DNA from: Cyanidium caldarium
Lineage: Eukaryota; Rhodophyta; Bangiophyceae; Cyanidiales; Cyanidiaceae
Length of the DNA: 64,000 nt
Direction of reading: 5' to 3'
Assembly: GCA_026184775.1 (NCBI GenBank)
Contig: JANCYW010000005.1
Span: 62,001-126,000 of the forward strand
Of the stretch, positions 8,377 to 18,906 are shown in pieces (positions within the stretch are counted from its first letter, which is position 1; each line of letters starts with the position of its first letter). The translations under genes were made by a program, and so were the position numbers. Below the pieces are notes generated by a model. It saw nothing but the letters and a program-made list of their open reading frames with translations, ran no database searches and was not told the DNA's origin.

Positions 8377-11300
8377 TTACGACAGGCGCCGCCGCGCGGT
8401 ATCATCAACACCGCCGCCGCTATCCCCCTCTGCTGGCGGCAGCATGGCCAACGCTTGCGAGTACGCCGATACCACTCCCTCGAGCGACGCGTTGGTGGTG
8501 ATAATGGGCAGCAGCGTGTCACGCAGCAGCGCCCGCTTGTCGATGCCCAGGATGGTCGGCTGCCATTCCTTCCCCTCTGATGCCGCCGGTGCGCCCAGCA
8601 GCGCATCGCCAATCTCCACCAGCCGCGCCTCGTCGGCCTCGGTGGTCAGCCGCAACACCAAATTGCCCAGCCAGTACTGCAGTTCGGCGGCATCGCGAAG
8701 GGCACAGGCCGCATTGCACAGCGTCTCCAAGTGCGCCAGCGTCGGCAGGGCGTCCTCGCCGGGTGCCGCACGCAGGATCGGTGTGGCGGTCGTCATCCTC
8801 GCCGCCGCCGCCGCCGCCTCTTGCAACACCTCCAGACGGAGCGGCGCAGCGGCATCGAGCCGACCGACGTCGATCGCCTTGCTCCCGTCGTATCGCGGGA
8901 AGAACTCGCTATCCGAATAATGGTCGTCGGCCAGGCGCAGCCATGCTCGCAACGACTCAGCGTGCAGGTAGGCGTGCCCGTTGCCCGAAACCAACAGCGG
9001 CGCGTCGCGCGCCTCGTGCCATCGAAACACCGGGACGCGGCCCGGTGAGCGCCATACTCCCTGGTGCAGCAGGAAACGCGCCGAGCCGCTCCGCCGCAAG
9101 CGCAACGCCACTCCCATACCATATCCGTCGGCAGTGGGCGCCTGCATTTCGTACACGTAAAAGGCGGCATCGCGCGTCAGCACCATCCATCGATGCCGAT
9201 CCGCCCCCATCCAGGCCACCTCCGCGTCCAGCGCTAGCGGCGGGTGCAGCCGCAAGCCACTCCTCAGCGACAGCACCTGCACACAAGCGTCGTCGGTGGC
9301 CACCCACACCACCGCGTCCGCCTCGCTGCATTCGAGGCCGACCACACGTCCGGCCAGCACTTGCGTCCACACGCAAACGCCGTCGCGCGCCAGGTGCAGT
9401 CGGGTGTGGTGGCGGTGAGTGGCGGCGTCCGCTTGCGCCTCCAACGTGATGCTCGGCTGCGCGACGCGCACCACCCGAACCAACTTGGCGGTAGCGTCGG
9501 ATGCTCGCGGCAGCAACAGTGGAAGCGCCGTCGTGGCGGCTTCGGCGGCAGCGTTAGCAGCACGCTCTCCAGGCGCTGCCTCCTCGGTGGTCGCAAGTGA
9601 AGGCGTTGTCGTTGCTGCCGATCGTGCACCGTCTGCCGCGTCGGCGGGCGCCAGCCGCCGTTTGCGCTTCGTCTTCACCGCTCGGACCGGCGCTCCCGAT
9701 GGCGTCGCGATGTCGGTCTCCACGCCAGGTCGCGCATCCGGTGCCGCAGCAGCCGACGCAGATTGGATCGGGGCGATGGCGGTGGCCGTGGGCGTCATCC
9801 GCTCCGCATGACCGTTGGGCACTGCCGCGCCGGCCATCGTCACCGTTGGCGCATCCAGTGCCACCGGGATAATCCTGCGCTTGCCGTCTCGGCGCTCCTC
9901 GCGCTGTGCTTTGGCAGCCGACATCACGGACGATGCCGTCGCCGTCTCCCCGTTCGGCCGGCTTGCGCTTGCCGCTCTGCTCCTCTCCGGAGTCGCGCTC
10001 GCAATAGCCGGAGCGCTCCTCGGCCTGTCTCCGGCGGATTCTCTCTGCGGCGCTTGCAGACGTGCCAACACCTCTCGCTGCTTTCCCTGCAACGCCAGCG
10101 CGCTGGGCGTGAACACGTCTGCCCTCATCAACACCTCCGAGGGCGCCCAGCCGTCGCGTCCAGCATCCGGCACCGCGGCGCCCGACAAGAGCGCCATCTC
10201 CCGCCTCAGCTCCGCCTGCTGCACGGCGGGCGGCACCACATAACCCAGCTCGTCCGGTTCGAAATGCACCAGAAACGCGCTGCCATCGGTGGAGCACGCC
10301 ACCAGCGAGCGACCGTCCGCACTCCAACTCAAGTCCTGCACGTCGTCGTCGAACACGTCGGCTAGCGAGAAGAACGGCCGTTTGTGGTCGGCGCGCCACA
10401 CGGTCAGTCCGCGATCCTTGCTGCCCAGCGCCACACAGAAATACAGCCGGTTCGGGCCCTCATACGGCGGCGACGGCGACCGCGAGTACAGACACGACGA
10501 CCAGCGCACCGACACGACCGGGGCGCGATGTCCCACAAACTCGATGGGGTTGCGAAAGTCACCGCTGCGTCGATACAGCGGCGCTACGTGACACTTTTTC
10601 TGGTAGCTGTTGGTGGCCACCAACTCCGCGCCGCTGGGCGACCACGCCAGCCGCATGAACCACGAACGCAGGTTGGCCTCGGTGACCGCCGAGGCGAACT
10701 CGTCCACCAGCCGCCGCTCGATCTGACCCCAGTGGTCGGTGCGCCAGAGCACCACCGAGCGGTCGTCCGATTGTGAGGCCAGAAAGCGACCCGTCGGATC
10801 CCAGGCGACGCCTTTCACCATGCCCTGGTGGCCGGAGAGGCGCGCTACCAGCGGCGACACCGTCGATGTCTGGGAGGCGCTGCGCTCGTCTACCGCCCAC
10901 ACGCACACGCTGTTGTCCACCGAGCACGAGGCCAACATGGCGCCACACGGGGAAAAACACACATCCAGCACATCCGAGTCGTGGCCGCGCAGCACGCGAC
11001 AACAGCGCCACGTCTCCGACAGGTCGGCGGGCAGTCCGCTGCCGAACGGCACCGCGGCCGACCCGGCCGCCGATGCGCGCACATGCAACATCACCGTGCC
11101 GTCGTCACCGCCGGTGGCCAACATGGCCCCGTCGCCTCGCCAGCGAACCACATTGGCAGCACCCTGATGCGGCGACGACAGCACCGCCAACAGCGCCCCG
11201 GGCGGGATGGCGGACGCAACGTCCGATGCATTCGCCGGGCCATCACCAGCGGCCACTCGCCGCGCATCCGCCAGCAACGCCCCCAGACGCCACAACATCA

Positions 11301-11523
11301 CCCGACCGTCCTGGCCCGCTGTGGCCACCCGCGCCGCCTCGGCGTCGGCCCCCGCTGCGAGCGGTTGCACATCGATCGAGAACAGCGGCACCTTGCTCGG
11401 TGCGGCAGCGCCCGCCGCTGTAGCACCCTCTGGGTCGTCTATCACCCGTCGTCGCCGAGCTGCGCTGACACCGTGCGCACTGGCCACGTGCTGCAGCCAC
11501 TCTGGCTTGGTGAACAGCACCAT
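8377..11523 (-). CDS. HIRA: Histone chaperone HIRA
   Basis: HIRA deposits H3.3-H4 outside S phase, together with ASF1, UBN1 and CABIN1-type partners in the nucleus. The 1048-residue protein begins MVLFTKPEWLQH, equivalent to the family's 'MKLLKPTWVNH' start, which fixes the ATG at 11523 although the frame is open to 11832. WD40 repeats fill about residues 20-430, with typical units such as GHDSDVLDVCFSPCGAMLAS and HQGMVKGVAWDPTGRFLASQ. The ASF1-binding B motif is seen as RDGKRRIIPVALDAP near residue 547. The conserved C-terminal HIRA domain occupies roughly 740-1010. A long Ala/Thr/Ser-rich linker lies between. The stop lies about 100 bases from the stop of the convergent thioredoxin-fold gene. 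Confidence 0.95.
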   Translation of the reverse strand: MVLFTKPEWLQHVASAHGVSAARRRRVIDDPEGATAAGAAAPSKVPLFSIDVQPLAAGADAEAARVATAGQDGRVMLWRLGALLADARRVAAGDGPANASDVASAIPPGALLAVLSSPHQGAANVVRWRGDGAMLATGGDDGTVMLHVRASAAGSAAVPFGSGLPADLSETWRCCRVLRGHDSDVLDVCFSPCGAMLASCSVDNSVCVWAVDERSASQTSTVSPLVARLSGHQGMVKGVAWDPTGRFLASQSDDRSVVLWRTDHWGQIERRLVDEFASAVTEANLRSWFMRLAWSPSGAELVATNSYQKKCHVAPLYRRSGDFRNPIEFVGHRAPVVSVRWSSCLYSRSPSPPYEGPNRLYFCVALGSKDRGLTVWRADHKRPFFSLADVFDDDVQDLSWSADGRSLVACSTDGSAFLVHFEPDELGYVVPPAVQQAELRREMALLSGAAVPDAGRDGWAPSEVLMRADVFTPSALALQGKQREVLARLQAPQRESAGDRPRSAPAIASATPERSRAASASRPNGETATASSVMSAAKAQREERRDGKRRIIPVALDAPTVTMAGAAVPNGHAERMTPTATAIAPIQSASAAAAPDARPGVETDIATPSGAPVRAVKTKRKRRLAPADAADGARSAATTTPSLATTEEAAPGERAANAAAEAATTALPLLLPRASDATAKLVRVVRVAQPSITLEAQADAATHRHHTRLHLARDGVCVWTQVLAGRVVGLECSEADAVVWVATDDACVQVLSLRSGLRLHPPLALDAEVAWMGADRHRWMVLTRDAAFYVYEMQAPTADGYGMGVALRLRRSGSARFLLHQGVWRSPGRVPVFRWHEARDAPLLVSGNGHAYLHAESLRAWLRLADDHYSDSEFFPRYDGSKAIDVGRLDAAAPLRLEVLQEAAAAAARMTTATPILRAAPGEDALPTLAHLETLCNAACALRDAAELQYWLGNLVLRLTTEADEARLVEIGDALLGAPAASEGKEWQPTILGIDKRALLRDTLLPIITTNASLEGVVSAYSQALAMLPPAEGDSGGGVDDTARRRLS

Positions 11524-11963
11524 ACCAATGGCGAGAAGAGCGAGGCGTGCTCCGTGGAGGCCCGAGTGCGCACAGCCTCGGAACGGCGGAGGGAGAACGA
11601 CACCCACAAACACCTTCAGCGTGCAGTCTGGAGGTGTGCGGAGGGCAGCGAGTCTCGCAAACCCCTTGACGCACAACCAAGAGCGACCTCGCGGTGACCC
11701 AATGTGCTCGTTCGCTCCCTGGCGGTGCACGACCCACTCCGTCGTCGTCGTCGTCGTGTGCTGCTCGCACGACGTTCGCGCGCGCCCGCCAAGGCGCGCT
11801 CGGGATGAAGCGCGGTGCAGCGCAGCGACCACGCGGAGGCGCGGTGTGCGATGGCGACGAGGTCGTCAGTGTGAGGGCACGGGGGAACTCGGAAATGAGC
11901 AAGTTTCCTGTGAGTTCTTGCACGGATGGATGTTGAAACCTGTCCAGTACCGATTCTGCTTGT
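11524..11963. promoter_or_regulatory. Divergent promoter region between HIRA and COG5
   Basis: This 440-base spacer separates two divergent starts. It contains a short GTC-repeat tract near 11741-11757. No other gene, tRNA or strong inverted repeat is visible. Confidence 0.45.
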
Positions 11964-14882
11964 GTGTTCGGGATGAATCACGCGGCCGTCGATGGCCGGA
12001 CGGCGTCGGCCGATCCTCGCTCCGTCCAGACGCTGGATGCGTTGCTGCGGGCGTCAACGCCTGCGGAGAGTGTGCGGCCGCTCCAGGAGTGGTTGTTGGA
12101 GGCATTTCAGGTATTCGACGCCCACACGGCCGATGTCGTGGCATCTTCCCGCCCGCCGCCGCTGCCGTCTGCCAGTGAGGTGGTGTCGCTCGCCCTACGC
12201 AGCGCGACCACTGCAGCCGCGTTACAATACCTGGAGCCGCTGCAAGAGCAGATGGAACGTGCGATACGCCATACGGTGTGCGCGTATCGGGACGTGCTGT
12301 TGCAAGGCACTGCGCAGGTGCAGCGGGCGCGCCAGGAGGCGGTCGCCGATGTCGCCGCTGCGCTCGACGAGGTGCAGACGGCTTGTCGCGATAACGAAGA
12401 CCGCCTGGCGCAAGTGGCCACCCGTTTGGACACCGCCCTGCGGGCGATGCGTAATCTGCACCAGCTGAGCGCTGCCGTGCGCCAATGCCAGCGCTTTGTT
12501 CGCGGTCGACGACGGCTGCTGGAGCAGGTCGCCGCCGAACATAGCCGGCGACCTGGGCCAGCGGCGGAGCGAGTGTCGGAGACGACGACGACCGGAACCC
12601 GAGCAGAACGTTCCACCCGCGACTTGTCGCTGTTGCCGCTGCTAGAGTCGTGGGCGTCGCAGCTGGATGCGCGCGCCATCGAACGGGCCACGGAGCGGGT
12701 GCAGGAGCTGTTGCAGCTGGGCAGCGATCCGCGGATGCAGGGCATCGCCGTGGTGCAACGAGACATGCCGCACCTGCAGCGGGCTGATGCGGCGTTGCGC
12801 CATCGTACCGACCAGTTGTGGCACGCAGCAGCCACCGCAGAATGGTCGGTCAGCCGCGCGGACCTGGGCGTGCTGCTGGTGGCGTACCAACGACAGCGTC
12901 GCCTCAGCGATCAAGTCGACGGTGAGGTGGCGCGGAGTTTGGCGCGGGCAGAGGCGGCGATCATGCGCGGCTTTCGCCCGGTCGATCGTGCGGTCAAAGC
13001 GCTGCCGGCGAAAGGGGACGTCACCGGCGGCGAGTCCGCTTTCGGCCTGCCGCCGGCCACCGTGCGCGCGCTGGCTGCGGCCGCCATGCAAGTCAGTACT
13101 TGCGCGGTGGCCACGCCCGAGACGCCGGGGCCGCATCCGCCCAGCACCGCGGCGGAGGGCGCCACGCCCTCGACCACCTGGCAGCGGGAGGCGTGGGCGC
13201 AGTGGCAGCACATGCTCACCAAAGTCGAGCACAGCTGTCGACACGTGCTGGCCATCCACCAAGCGCTGTGCACGCACCGCCGACCGACGGATATGCGTCC
13301 GTTGGTGCATATGGTGGATGGCACGGCCGGTGGCCGTACCGCCGCGGAACGCCCGCTGAGCATGTCGCTGGCGTTTGTCGAGGCGGTGGGCGCGGTCATG
13401 CGTGAACGTTGGGCGGCGCTGGAGGCGTCGGCGCCGTTCACCGCGGAACGCGTATGGTTCACAGCGCTCGCCTCGCAATATCCACAATGGGCAGTGGCGG
13501 TGGCGGAGATGGCGCGGCGTCTGGCAGAGGCCAGTCGGCGCGGTCGAGAGGACGACCCCCTCCAGCGCGCACCGGTGCTGAACGCGTCCACGGTCGAACG
13601 GTTGCTGCTGCCGGCGTTGCGTGCAGCGGCATCTCGGTTTACGCGACTGGCGACCGAGGCATGGCAACGCCGCGGGGAGGCGGTGCTGAGGCGTCCGCCC
13701 GACAGGAGCCCCAGTCGCCCACCGAGTACAGTCCACCATCACTCGCAGCGTCGCTGGTGGTGGTCGCCAGCCGCTTACGACGACTGGCACCGGCAGTGGG
13801 AACAGGTGATGTCGGTGGCGCGACAACAGCCGGCGACGGCGGCACCGCTGCTGCAGGCGGTGGCCGCGGCGTTGGAACACTGGAGCGCTGCCGTGGTGCC
13901 GTTCGGCGAAGCGCTGGACACGACATGTCTGGGCGATGCGGCTCGGCGTGCCGAGATGGTCGCGGTGCACAACGCGCTATGGCAAGTGTCCAGCGCCACC
14001 GCCAACGACGACTCCTTGTGGTGCCGCCTACAACGGCAAGTAATGGAATCGGCGGCCGGTGCCCCGGATATAGATGTTCTAGCGGCGGATCGGGAGGAGG
14101 CGGAGGCGCGCCTGACGACCGCCGCCAAACGGTTGCGGCGCCGTGCCGAACACCTCGCCGAGCGCATCGTCGACCTGCTAGCCGATCGCGTCCACGAGCA
14201 GTGCCTGGTGGCCCTGCATGAGGCCACGGCATCGAATGACACACCACCGCCGCCGAATGGACGCTACGTCCAGCGCACCGTCGAATGCTGCCGCGAACTG
14301 TACGAGAGCGTGATACGGCAGTTGACCGACTCGGCGACATTGTCGGCGGCGCGCATGCAATTTGCCACGCACACCGCCCGCCGATTTCTCTGCCAGGTGA
14401 CGCTGTTGGAGCGGATCACGCCAGCGGCGCGGGCACAGATCCACACCCGTGATATACCTGCACTAGAAGCAGCATTACGTCCATGGTTGCCGTACTCCGA
14501 CGACGCCAACGTGTCGCAGGCGCACTGGGCACCACCCTGGCTATCCGTCGGCGCGCGACTGCTCCAGCTGGACGACCACGCGCTGACCGCCGACGCTTGC
14601 GCCGAACTGGAGCGTGCCGGCCTGCCACCGTATCTCCTCGCGCATCACCTCATCTCCCGGTCGGGCGGCGCCCTGCAGCAACCGTACCGCCGCCTCGGTT
14701 GGAGCGCCTTGGAGTATGCCCGCTGGATGGAACAACGCCAGAACGACGGCCACACACAGGCGATCTACAAAGTGCTGCAGTCCACGCTGGATCAGCACGC
14801 GCAACAAGTTCGCCACCACCAGCTTCAACAGTTGGCCCCACAATACGCCCTTCTACTGCAACTTCTTCAGCACCACCAGTAA
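11964..14882 (+). CDS. COG5: Conserved oligomeric Golgi complex subunit 5
   Basis: COG5 belongs to lobe B of the COG tether, which guides retrograde vesicles within the Golgi. The 972-residue protein is almost wholly helical. Its N-terminal part carries the COG5 pattern of a coiled coil (about 95-165) with RNLHQLSAAVRQCQRFVRGR. This is followed by LPLLESWASQLDARAIERAT and an 'I.VVQRDMPHLQRAD' block like the family's 'I.V.E.DLPFI..A'. The C-terminus matches the family end: ARRFLCQVTLLERITPAARA, then LLAHHLISRSG and RRLGWSALEYARWMEQRQ, comparable to 'VLHFLFSR...AEWS..RYSQWL'. The start could be the ATG at 11964 or the one at 11973. COG5 is normally about 800 residues, so this one carries some extra linker. 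Confidence 0.85.
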   Translation: MFGMNHAAVDGRTASADPRSVQTLDALLRASTPAESVRPLQEWLLEAFQVFDAHTADVVASSRPPPLPSASEVVSLALRSATTAAALQYLEPLQEQMERAIRHTVCAYRDVLLQGTAQVQRARQEAVADVAAALDEVQTACRDNEDRLAQVATRLDTALRAMRNLHQLSAAVRQCQRFVRGRRRLLEQVAAEHSRRPGPAAERVSETTTTGTRAERSTRDLSLLPLLESWASQLDARAIERATERVQELLQLGSDPRMQGIAVVQRDMPHLQRADAALRHRTDQLWHAAATAEWSVSRADLGVLLVAYQRQRRLSDQVDGEVARSLARAEAAIMRGFRPVDRAVKALPAKGDVTGGESAFGLPPATVRALAAAAMQVSTCAVATPETPGPHPPSTAAEGATPSTTWQREAWAQWQHMLTKVEHSCRHVLAIHQALCTHRRPTDMRPLVHMVDGTAGGRTAAERPLSMSLAFVEAVGAVMRERWAALEASAPFTAERVWFTALASQYPQWAVAVAEMARRLAEASRRGREDDPLQRAPVLNASTVERLLLPALRAAASRFTRLATEAWQRRGEAVLRRPPDRSPSRPPSTVHHHSQRRWWWSPAAYDDWHRQWEQVMSVARQQPATAAPLLQAVAAALEHWSAAVVPFGEALDTTCLGDAARRAEMVAVHNALWQVSSATANDDSLWCRLQRQVMESAAGAPDIDVLAADREEAEARLTTAAKRLRRRAEHLAERIVDLLADRVHEQCLVALHEATASNDTPPPPNGRYVQRTVECCRELYESVIRQLTDSATLSAARMQFATHTARRFLCQVTLLERITPAARAQIHTRDIPALEAALRPWLPYSDDANVSQAHWAPPWLSVGARLLQLDDHALTADACAELERAGLPPYLLAHHLISRSGGALQQPYRRLGWSALEYARWMEQRQNDGHTQAIYKVLQSTLDQHAQQVRHHQLQQLAPQYALLLQLLQHHQ

Positions 14883-14919
14883 ACTTGGCGTCTCGGCACA
14901 TCGTTTTGTTCGACCTTCC

Positions 14920-15300
14920 TCATCGACGGGCCACGGCCGTGGCCACCACCTCCGCCTCCTCCACCACGGGCACTTCCAGGTTCACCACCGACCGCCCCGC
15001 CCGGTTGCGCGTGAACGCCACCAGTCCGTCCCGCAACGCGTATATCGTGTGATCCCGCCCCAGACCCACGTTCCCACCGGGCAACCACTTGGTACCCCGC
15101 TGCCGTATCAACACCTGGCCAGCCCGCACCCGCTCTCTGTTGCCCACTTTCAGACCGAGCCGCCGACCAGCCGAGTCGCGGCCATTCTTGCTCACGCTCG
15201 TGCTCTTCTTGGTCGCCCCGCGGACGAACAGACGCGGCAGCGTGGGCAGAGGCACAGCCACTCTACCGGAGAACTCTAATAATCGGCTCCATAGGGCCAT
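14920..15300 (-). CDS. MRPL27: Mitochondrial ribosomal protein bL27m
   Basis: bL27 sits at the tRNA acceptor end in the large ribosomal subunit. The 126-residue protein has a short basic, Leu-rich presequence (1-30, MALWSRLLEFSGRVAVPLPT) and then ATKKSTSVSKNGRDSAGRRL. The family signature GQVLIRQRGTKWLPGGNVGL follows, and then GRDHTIYALRDG. In red algae plastid bL27 is plastid-encoded, so this nuclear copy is inferred to be the mitochondrial one. The ATG at 15300 was chosen because the presequence starts there; the frame remains open to 15408. It ends 37 bases from the convergent COG5 stop and shares a 247-base promoter region with the divergent eIF2-gamma gene. Confidence 0.93.
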   Translation of the reverse strand: MALWSRLLEFSGRVAVPLPTLPRLFVRGATKKSTSVSKNGRDSAGRRLGLKVGNRERVRAGQVLIRQRGTKWLPGGNVGLGRDHTIYALRDGLVAFTRNRAGRSVVNLEVPVVEEAEVVATAVARR

Positions 15301-15547
15301 CTTTCCCTGCTGCGCCTCCCCCCGGTCGTCGTGTATCGTCAGCGCCGCGGTCGTCGCCGCGGCCTCGACCGTTCGGTGCGGGCGGTCGCGCCGTTCGTCG
15401 TCGGTCACAGCGTGACGTTGTGCAGGGCGCGCCCAGCGACACCCTCAACACGAGGAGCACTTGCTGCCGTACTCCTGGTGCCCCTCAGCGACACCTCCTT
15501 TTCTGAATCAACTTGCACTCTCTGTTCATTCTCCGTTTATCCACATC
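15301..15547. promoter_or_regulatory. Divergent promoter between bL27m and eIF2-gamma
   Basis: This 247-base spacer drives two translation genes in opposite directions. No TATA box or inverted repeat stands out. Confidence 0.4.
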
Positions 15548-16939
15548 ATGTCCGGCTTGGCGGAACAGGATCTGTCCAAGCTGGACATTCACGCGCTGAC
15601 GCCGCTGACGCCGGAGGTCATCTCGCGGCAGGCCACCATCAACATCGGCACCATCGGGCACGTGGCGCACGGCAAGTCGACCCTGGTGCGGGCGATATCC
15701 GGCGTGCAGACGGTGCGGTTCAAGAATGAACTGGAGCGCAACATCACCATCAAGCTGGGTTACGCCAACGCCAAGCTGTATCGGTGCAGCCGGGACGCCT
15801 GTCCGCGGCCGTACTGCTACCGGGCGTATGGCTCCGGCAAGGAGGACGCGCCGGCGTGTCCGGTGCCCGGTTGCGGACATCGGTTGCGGTTGGAGCGGCA
15901 CGTGAGTTTCGTGGACTGTCCCGGGCACGACATCCTCATGGCGACCATGCTGAACGGGGCGGCGGTGATGGACGCGGCGCTGCTGATCATCGCGGGCAAC
16001 GAGAGCTGTCCGCAGCCGCAGACTTCGGAGCACTTGGCGGCCGTGGAAGTGATGCAGTTGCGCCACCTGATCGTCTGCCAGAACAAGATCGATCTGGTGC
16101 GCGAGTCGGCCGCCCTGGCGCAGTACGAGGAGATCCGCCGCTTCTTGCAGGGCACCACCGCGGAGCACGCGCCAGTGGTGCCCATCTCGGCGCAACTCAA
16201 GTACAACATCGACGTGGTGGTGGAGTATCTGGTGAAACACGTGCCGGTACCGCGGCGCGATTTCCTGTCCCCGCCGCGCATGATCGTCATCCGCAGTTTC
16301 GACGTGAACCGGCCCGGCGAGGAGGTGCACGAGCTGCGCGGCGGTGTGGCCGGCGGCTCCATCATGCACGGGGTGTTGCGGGTGGGCGACGCGATCGAGA
16401 TCCGTCCCGGCATCACCGGACGCGATGCGCACGACCGCATCGTGTGTCGGCCGCTGATATCCACCATCGTGTCGATGCACGCCGAGGGCAACGCGCTGCA
16501 GTACGCGGTGCCCGGCGGGCTGATCGGCGTGGGCACCAAACTGGATCCGACGCTGACGCGCGCCGACCGACTCGTGGGACAGATGCTGGGCGCGGTGGGC
16601 ACGTTGCCGCCGGTGTTTGTCGAGCTGGAGATCAACTTTTACCTGCTGCGACGGCTGCTGGGCGTGCGCACCGATTCCGGGGACGGGGCGCGCGTGCGCA
16701 AACTCACCAAGGACGAGGTGTTGATGGTGAACGTCGGGTCGACCTCGACCGGTGGGCGCGTGCTGGCCACCAAGGCGGATCTGGCCAAGTTGGCGCTGAC
16801 CTCGCCGGTGTGCACGCAGGAGGGCGAGAAGATCGCCCTCAGTCGACGGATCGAGAAGCACTGGCGGCTGATCGGGTGGGGAGAGATACGGCGCGGTAAG
16901 ACCATCGCGGTGGAGAGCGCGCAAGGCAGTGCGGGGTAG
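15548..16939 (+). CDS. EIF2S3: Translation initiation factor eIF2 subunit gamma
   Basis: eIF2-gamma is the GTPase core of eIF2, which brings Met-tRNAi to the 40S subunit. The 463-residue protein has the diagnostic P-loop GHVAHGKST (37-45) and switch 1 in [10 protein letters not shown]. The zinc knuckle has Cys at about 80, 85, 90, 104 and 109. DCPGH (123-127) and NKID (179-182) complete the G domain. Domains II and III follow, with [17 protein letters not shown] and the long [20 protein letters not shown] motif typical of eIF2-gamma rather than EF-Tu or SelB. The ATG at 15548 ([14 protein letters not shown]) matches the family start; the frame is open to 15461. It ends 14 bases from the convergent CDC45 stop. 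Confidence 0.97.
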   Translation: MSGLAEQDLSKLDIHALTPLTPEVISRQATINIGTIGHVAHGKSTLVRAISGVQTVRFKNELERNITIKLGYANAKLYRCSRDACPRPYCYRAYGSGKEDAPACPVPGCGHRLRLERHVSFVDCPGHDILMATMLNGAAVMDAALLIIAGNESCPQPQTSEHLAAVEVMQLRHLIVCQNKIDLVRESAALAQYEEIRRFLQGTTAEHAPVVPISAQLKYNIDVVVEYLVKHVPVPRRDFLSPPRMIVIRSFDVNRPGEEVHELRGGVAGGSIMHGVLRVGDAIEIRPGITGRDAHDRIVCRPLISTIVSMHAEGNALQYAVPGGLIGVGTKLDPTLTRADRLVGQMLGAVGTLPPVFVELEINFYLLRRLLGVRTDSGDGARVRKLTKDEVLMVNVGSTSTGGRVLATKADLAKLALTSPVCTQEGEKIALSRRIEKHWRLIGWGEIRRGKTIAVESAQGSAG

Positions 16940-16953
16940 ATGTCGCGGGGCGT

Positions 16954-18906
16954 TTAGGCGAGCGTGTGCAGGAGGTGGAGGAGGTCGGACTCGGCGGGAA
17001 GGGATACCAGCGCCATGCTGTGGTCGAGCAGCAACAGCGGAGCGGCGGAGAGGGCGGCAGGCTGGGCGAGTCGGTGCAAACGCGGCGCGAGGCACTCGGT
17101 CCACGCGCAGTGGGGAGCGGAATGGGGAGTTCTGGCGGCCACCAACAACCAAATGGTCGTCTGCGGGGAGGGCGACGGATGCGGCACCGCCAGCACCAAC
17201 GGTTTGGCGGCGGCGGCGGCATGCTTCCGCTGTAGGGCCAGGCAGCGCAACAGGAAATGCGCCAACCGCTGGAGGAAGAACGGCCGATGCGACAACCGCT
17301 CTATTTGCGGCACTTGACGCAACGACACGCAGCCACATGCGGGCGCGATGGTGAAACGATGTCGTTCCATCACTCGCGCGCCGATATCCGCCAGTAGGTG
17401 CTGCTCGCGTACCGCCAGCGCCAACGCCGCCGTCACCCGCGGCGGCGAGTCGCCGACGATCACGTCGTACGCGCGCCAAAAGTCGCCGCGGTTCAGCAGC
17501 GCCATCACCGCCAACACCATATCGGCCGCCGAGACCACCTGACTGGCGTGCGCACCGACTCGCAACACAAACGACGGATATGCCATGGCCACGTCGTCGC
17601 CCTCCTCATCCGCCGCCGCCGCCGCCGCGCGACTCGACTTGGCCACCCGTTCCCCGCGCTCGCCAGCTCGCGTCGCAGCCACATACGCCGGCCATACCCG
17701 CTGCGCCAGCCGCTCTTGCACGGCGCGTTTGTGCGGCAACGCCATATGCGTCCAGCGCTGTCGACTCTCGCGCAATGGGATGCCCAGACGCACCAGCCAC
17801 TCGCACACTTGTCGCTCGGCCGCGGGACGCCAGGCGCCCAACCGCGCCGCCGTAAAGCTGGAGCGCAGCAGACTGTCGTACAGCGTCCAGTGCCGCAGCA
17901 ACTCCAGCTGCAACTCCCGCGACGGCTGCACGCGACAGGAGGAGGCGTCGTCGCTGCGCTGACCGGCCGCAGCATCGGCCGCCGGCACGTACCGTCGCCA
18001 TTCGTGGCGTACCGCTCGCATGGTGGCGGCGTATCGTCGCCAGGTGGACGTCGAGCAGCTTGGAGCGGCACCGAGTCGGCGCATCATCCACTGCGCGGTG
18101 ACGCCCACGATCCACATCCACAGACTGGCCACGGTGGCCTTGTTGAGGCGCACCGCCAGCGCGTGGGCAATGCTGGCCGACGGCGCGCCGTATCCGGCAT
18201 TGCGGTAATAGGCCGCGGCTTCGCGACGATGGCACGCCTCGGAACCATGATCGTGCTCCCCATCTTCTTCCTCTTCCTCCGCGTCGGGGTCGAAGTCGAC
18301 GTGACCGTAGGCGTCGGCATAGCCGGACAGCGGCAGCGCCTCGGTCCACTCGTCGCTATCGTGCAGTAACAGCACGTGCCGGCTCTCACAGTTGGACGCG
18401 TGGTACGGCCGGTGCGCATCCAATACCAGCACCGGCACCCGCCCGTCCAGCTGCAACAACTGAGGCAGGTCGACGCGCGCTCCCCAGTTGATCAGGATGA
18501 GCGCGCGCGGCGGCGCCGAGCGCTCCTCGCCCTGTAACACCTGGCGGGCCTGGCCCAAGGCGGTAGCATACTCCCTCACCGGGTGCAGCTGATAGGGCAT
18601 CATTTCGGACTTGTGTAGGGCGGTGAGGATGCGCGCCGCAGCCACCCCGTCAGCATCGGCCGCCACCAGCAGGCAACTGCCGGACCGCTCGGACTGACCG
18701 CGCCGCCCCGTCGGAACGCTATGCCCGTTCCCAGCCTTGTCTGGTACGGCACGGTGCACACCGTTGGGGGCGGTCGAATCGAGCAGCGCCTGCCAGAGCT
18801 GCGCTTCGCCGAGCGCCGGATCCGCCAAAGCCGCTTCGGAATCGGGCGCCTGGCCGGTTTGGACCGCCCGCCACACCGCGTCCACCCGCGACAACGGGAT
18901 CAGCAT
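16954..18906 (-). CDS. CDC45: Replication initiation factor CDC45
   Basis: CDC45 joins MCM2-7 and GINS to form the CMG replicative helicase. The 650-residue protein has the DHH-fold-like N-terminal block of the family: CLLVAADADGVAAARILTAL (compare 'VASDVDALCACKIL'), then ILINWGARVDLPQLL and VLVLDAHRP. These motifs are inactive relics of RecJ nucleases. An acidic stretch (FDPDAEEEEEDGEHDHG) follows, as in other CDC45 proteins. The C-terminal half has HRFTIAPACGCVSLRQVPQ, which aligns with the human 'AIQTG' to C-terminal segment, and SHRPFFLQRLAHFLL. I chose the ATG at 18906 (MLIPLSRVDAVW), which lines up with the family start; another in-frame ATG lies at 18945. Confidence 0.93.
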   Translation of the reverse strand: MLIPLSRVDAVWRAVQTGQAPDSEAALADPALGEAQLWQALLDSTAPNGVHRAVPDKAGNGHSVPTGRRGQSERSGSCLLVAADADGVAAARILTALHKSEMMPYQLHPVREYATALGQARQVLQGEERSAPPRALILINWGARVDLPQLLQLDGRVPVLVLDAHRPYHASNCESRHVLLLHDSDEWTEALPLSGYADAYGHVDFDPDAEEEEEDGEHDHGSEACHRREAAAYYRNAGYGAPSASIAHALAVRLNKATVASLWMWIVGVTAQWMMRRLGAAPSCSTSTWRRYAATMRAVRHEWRRYVPAADAAAGQRSDDASSCRVQPSRELQLELLRHWTLYDSLLRSSFTAARLGAWRPAAERQVCEWLVRLGIPLRESRQRWTHMALPHKRAVQERLAQRVWPAYVAATRAGERGERVAKSSRAAAAAADEEGDDVAMAYPSFVLRVGAHASQVVSAADMVLAVMALLNRGDFWRAYDVIVGDSPPRVTAALALAVREQHLLADIGARVMERHRFTIAPACGCVSLRQVPQIERLSHRPFFLQRLAHFLLRCLALQRKHAAAAAKPLVLAVPHPSPSPQTTIWLLVAARTPHSAPHCAWTECLAPRLHRLAQPAALSAAPLLLLDHSMALVSLPAESDLLHLLHTLA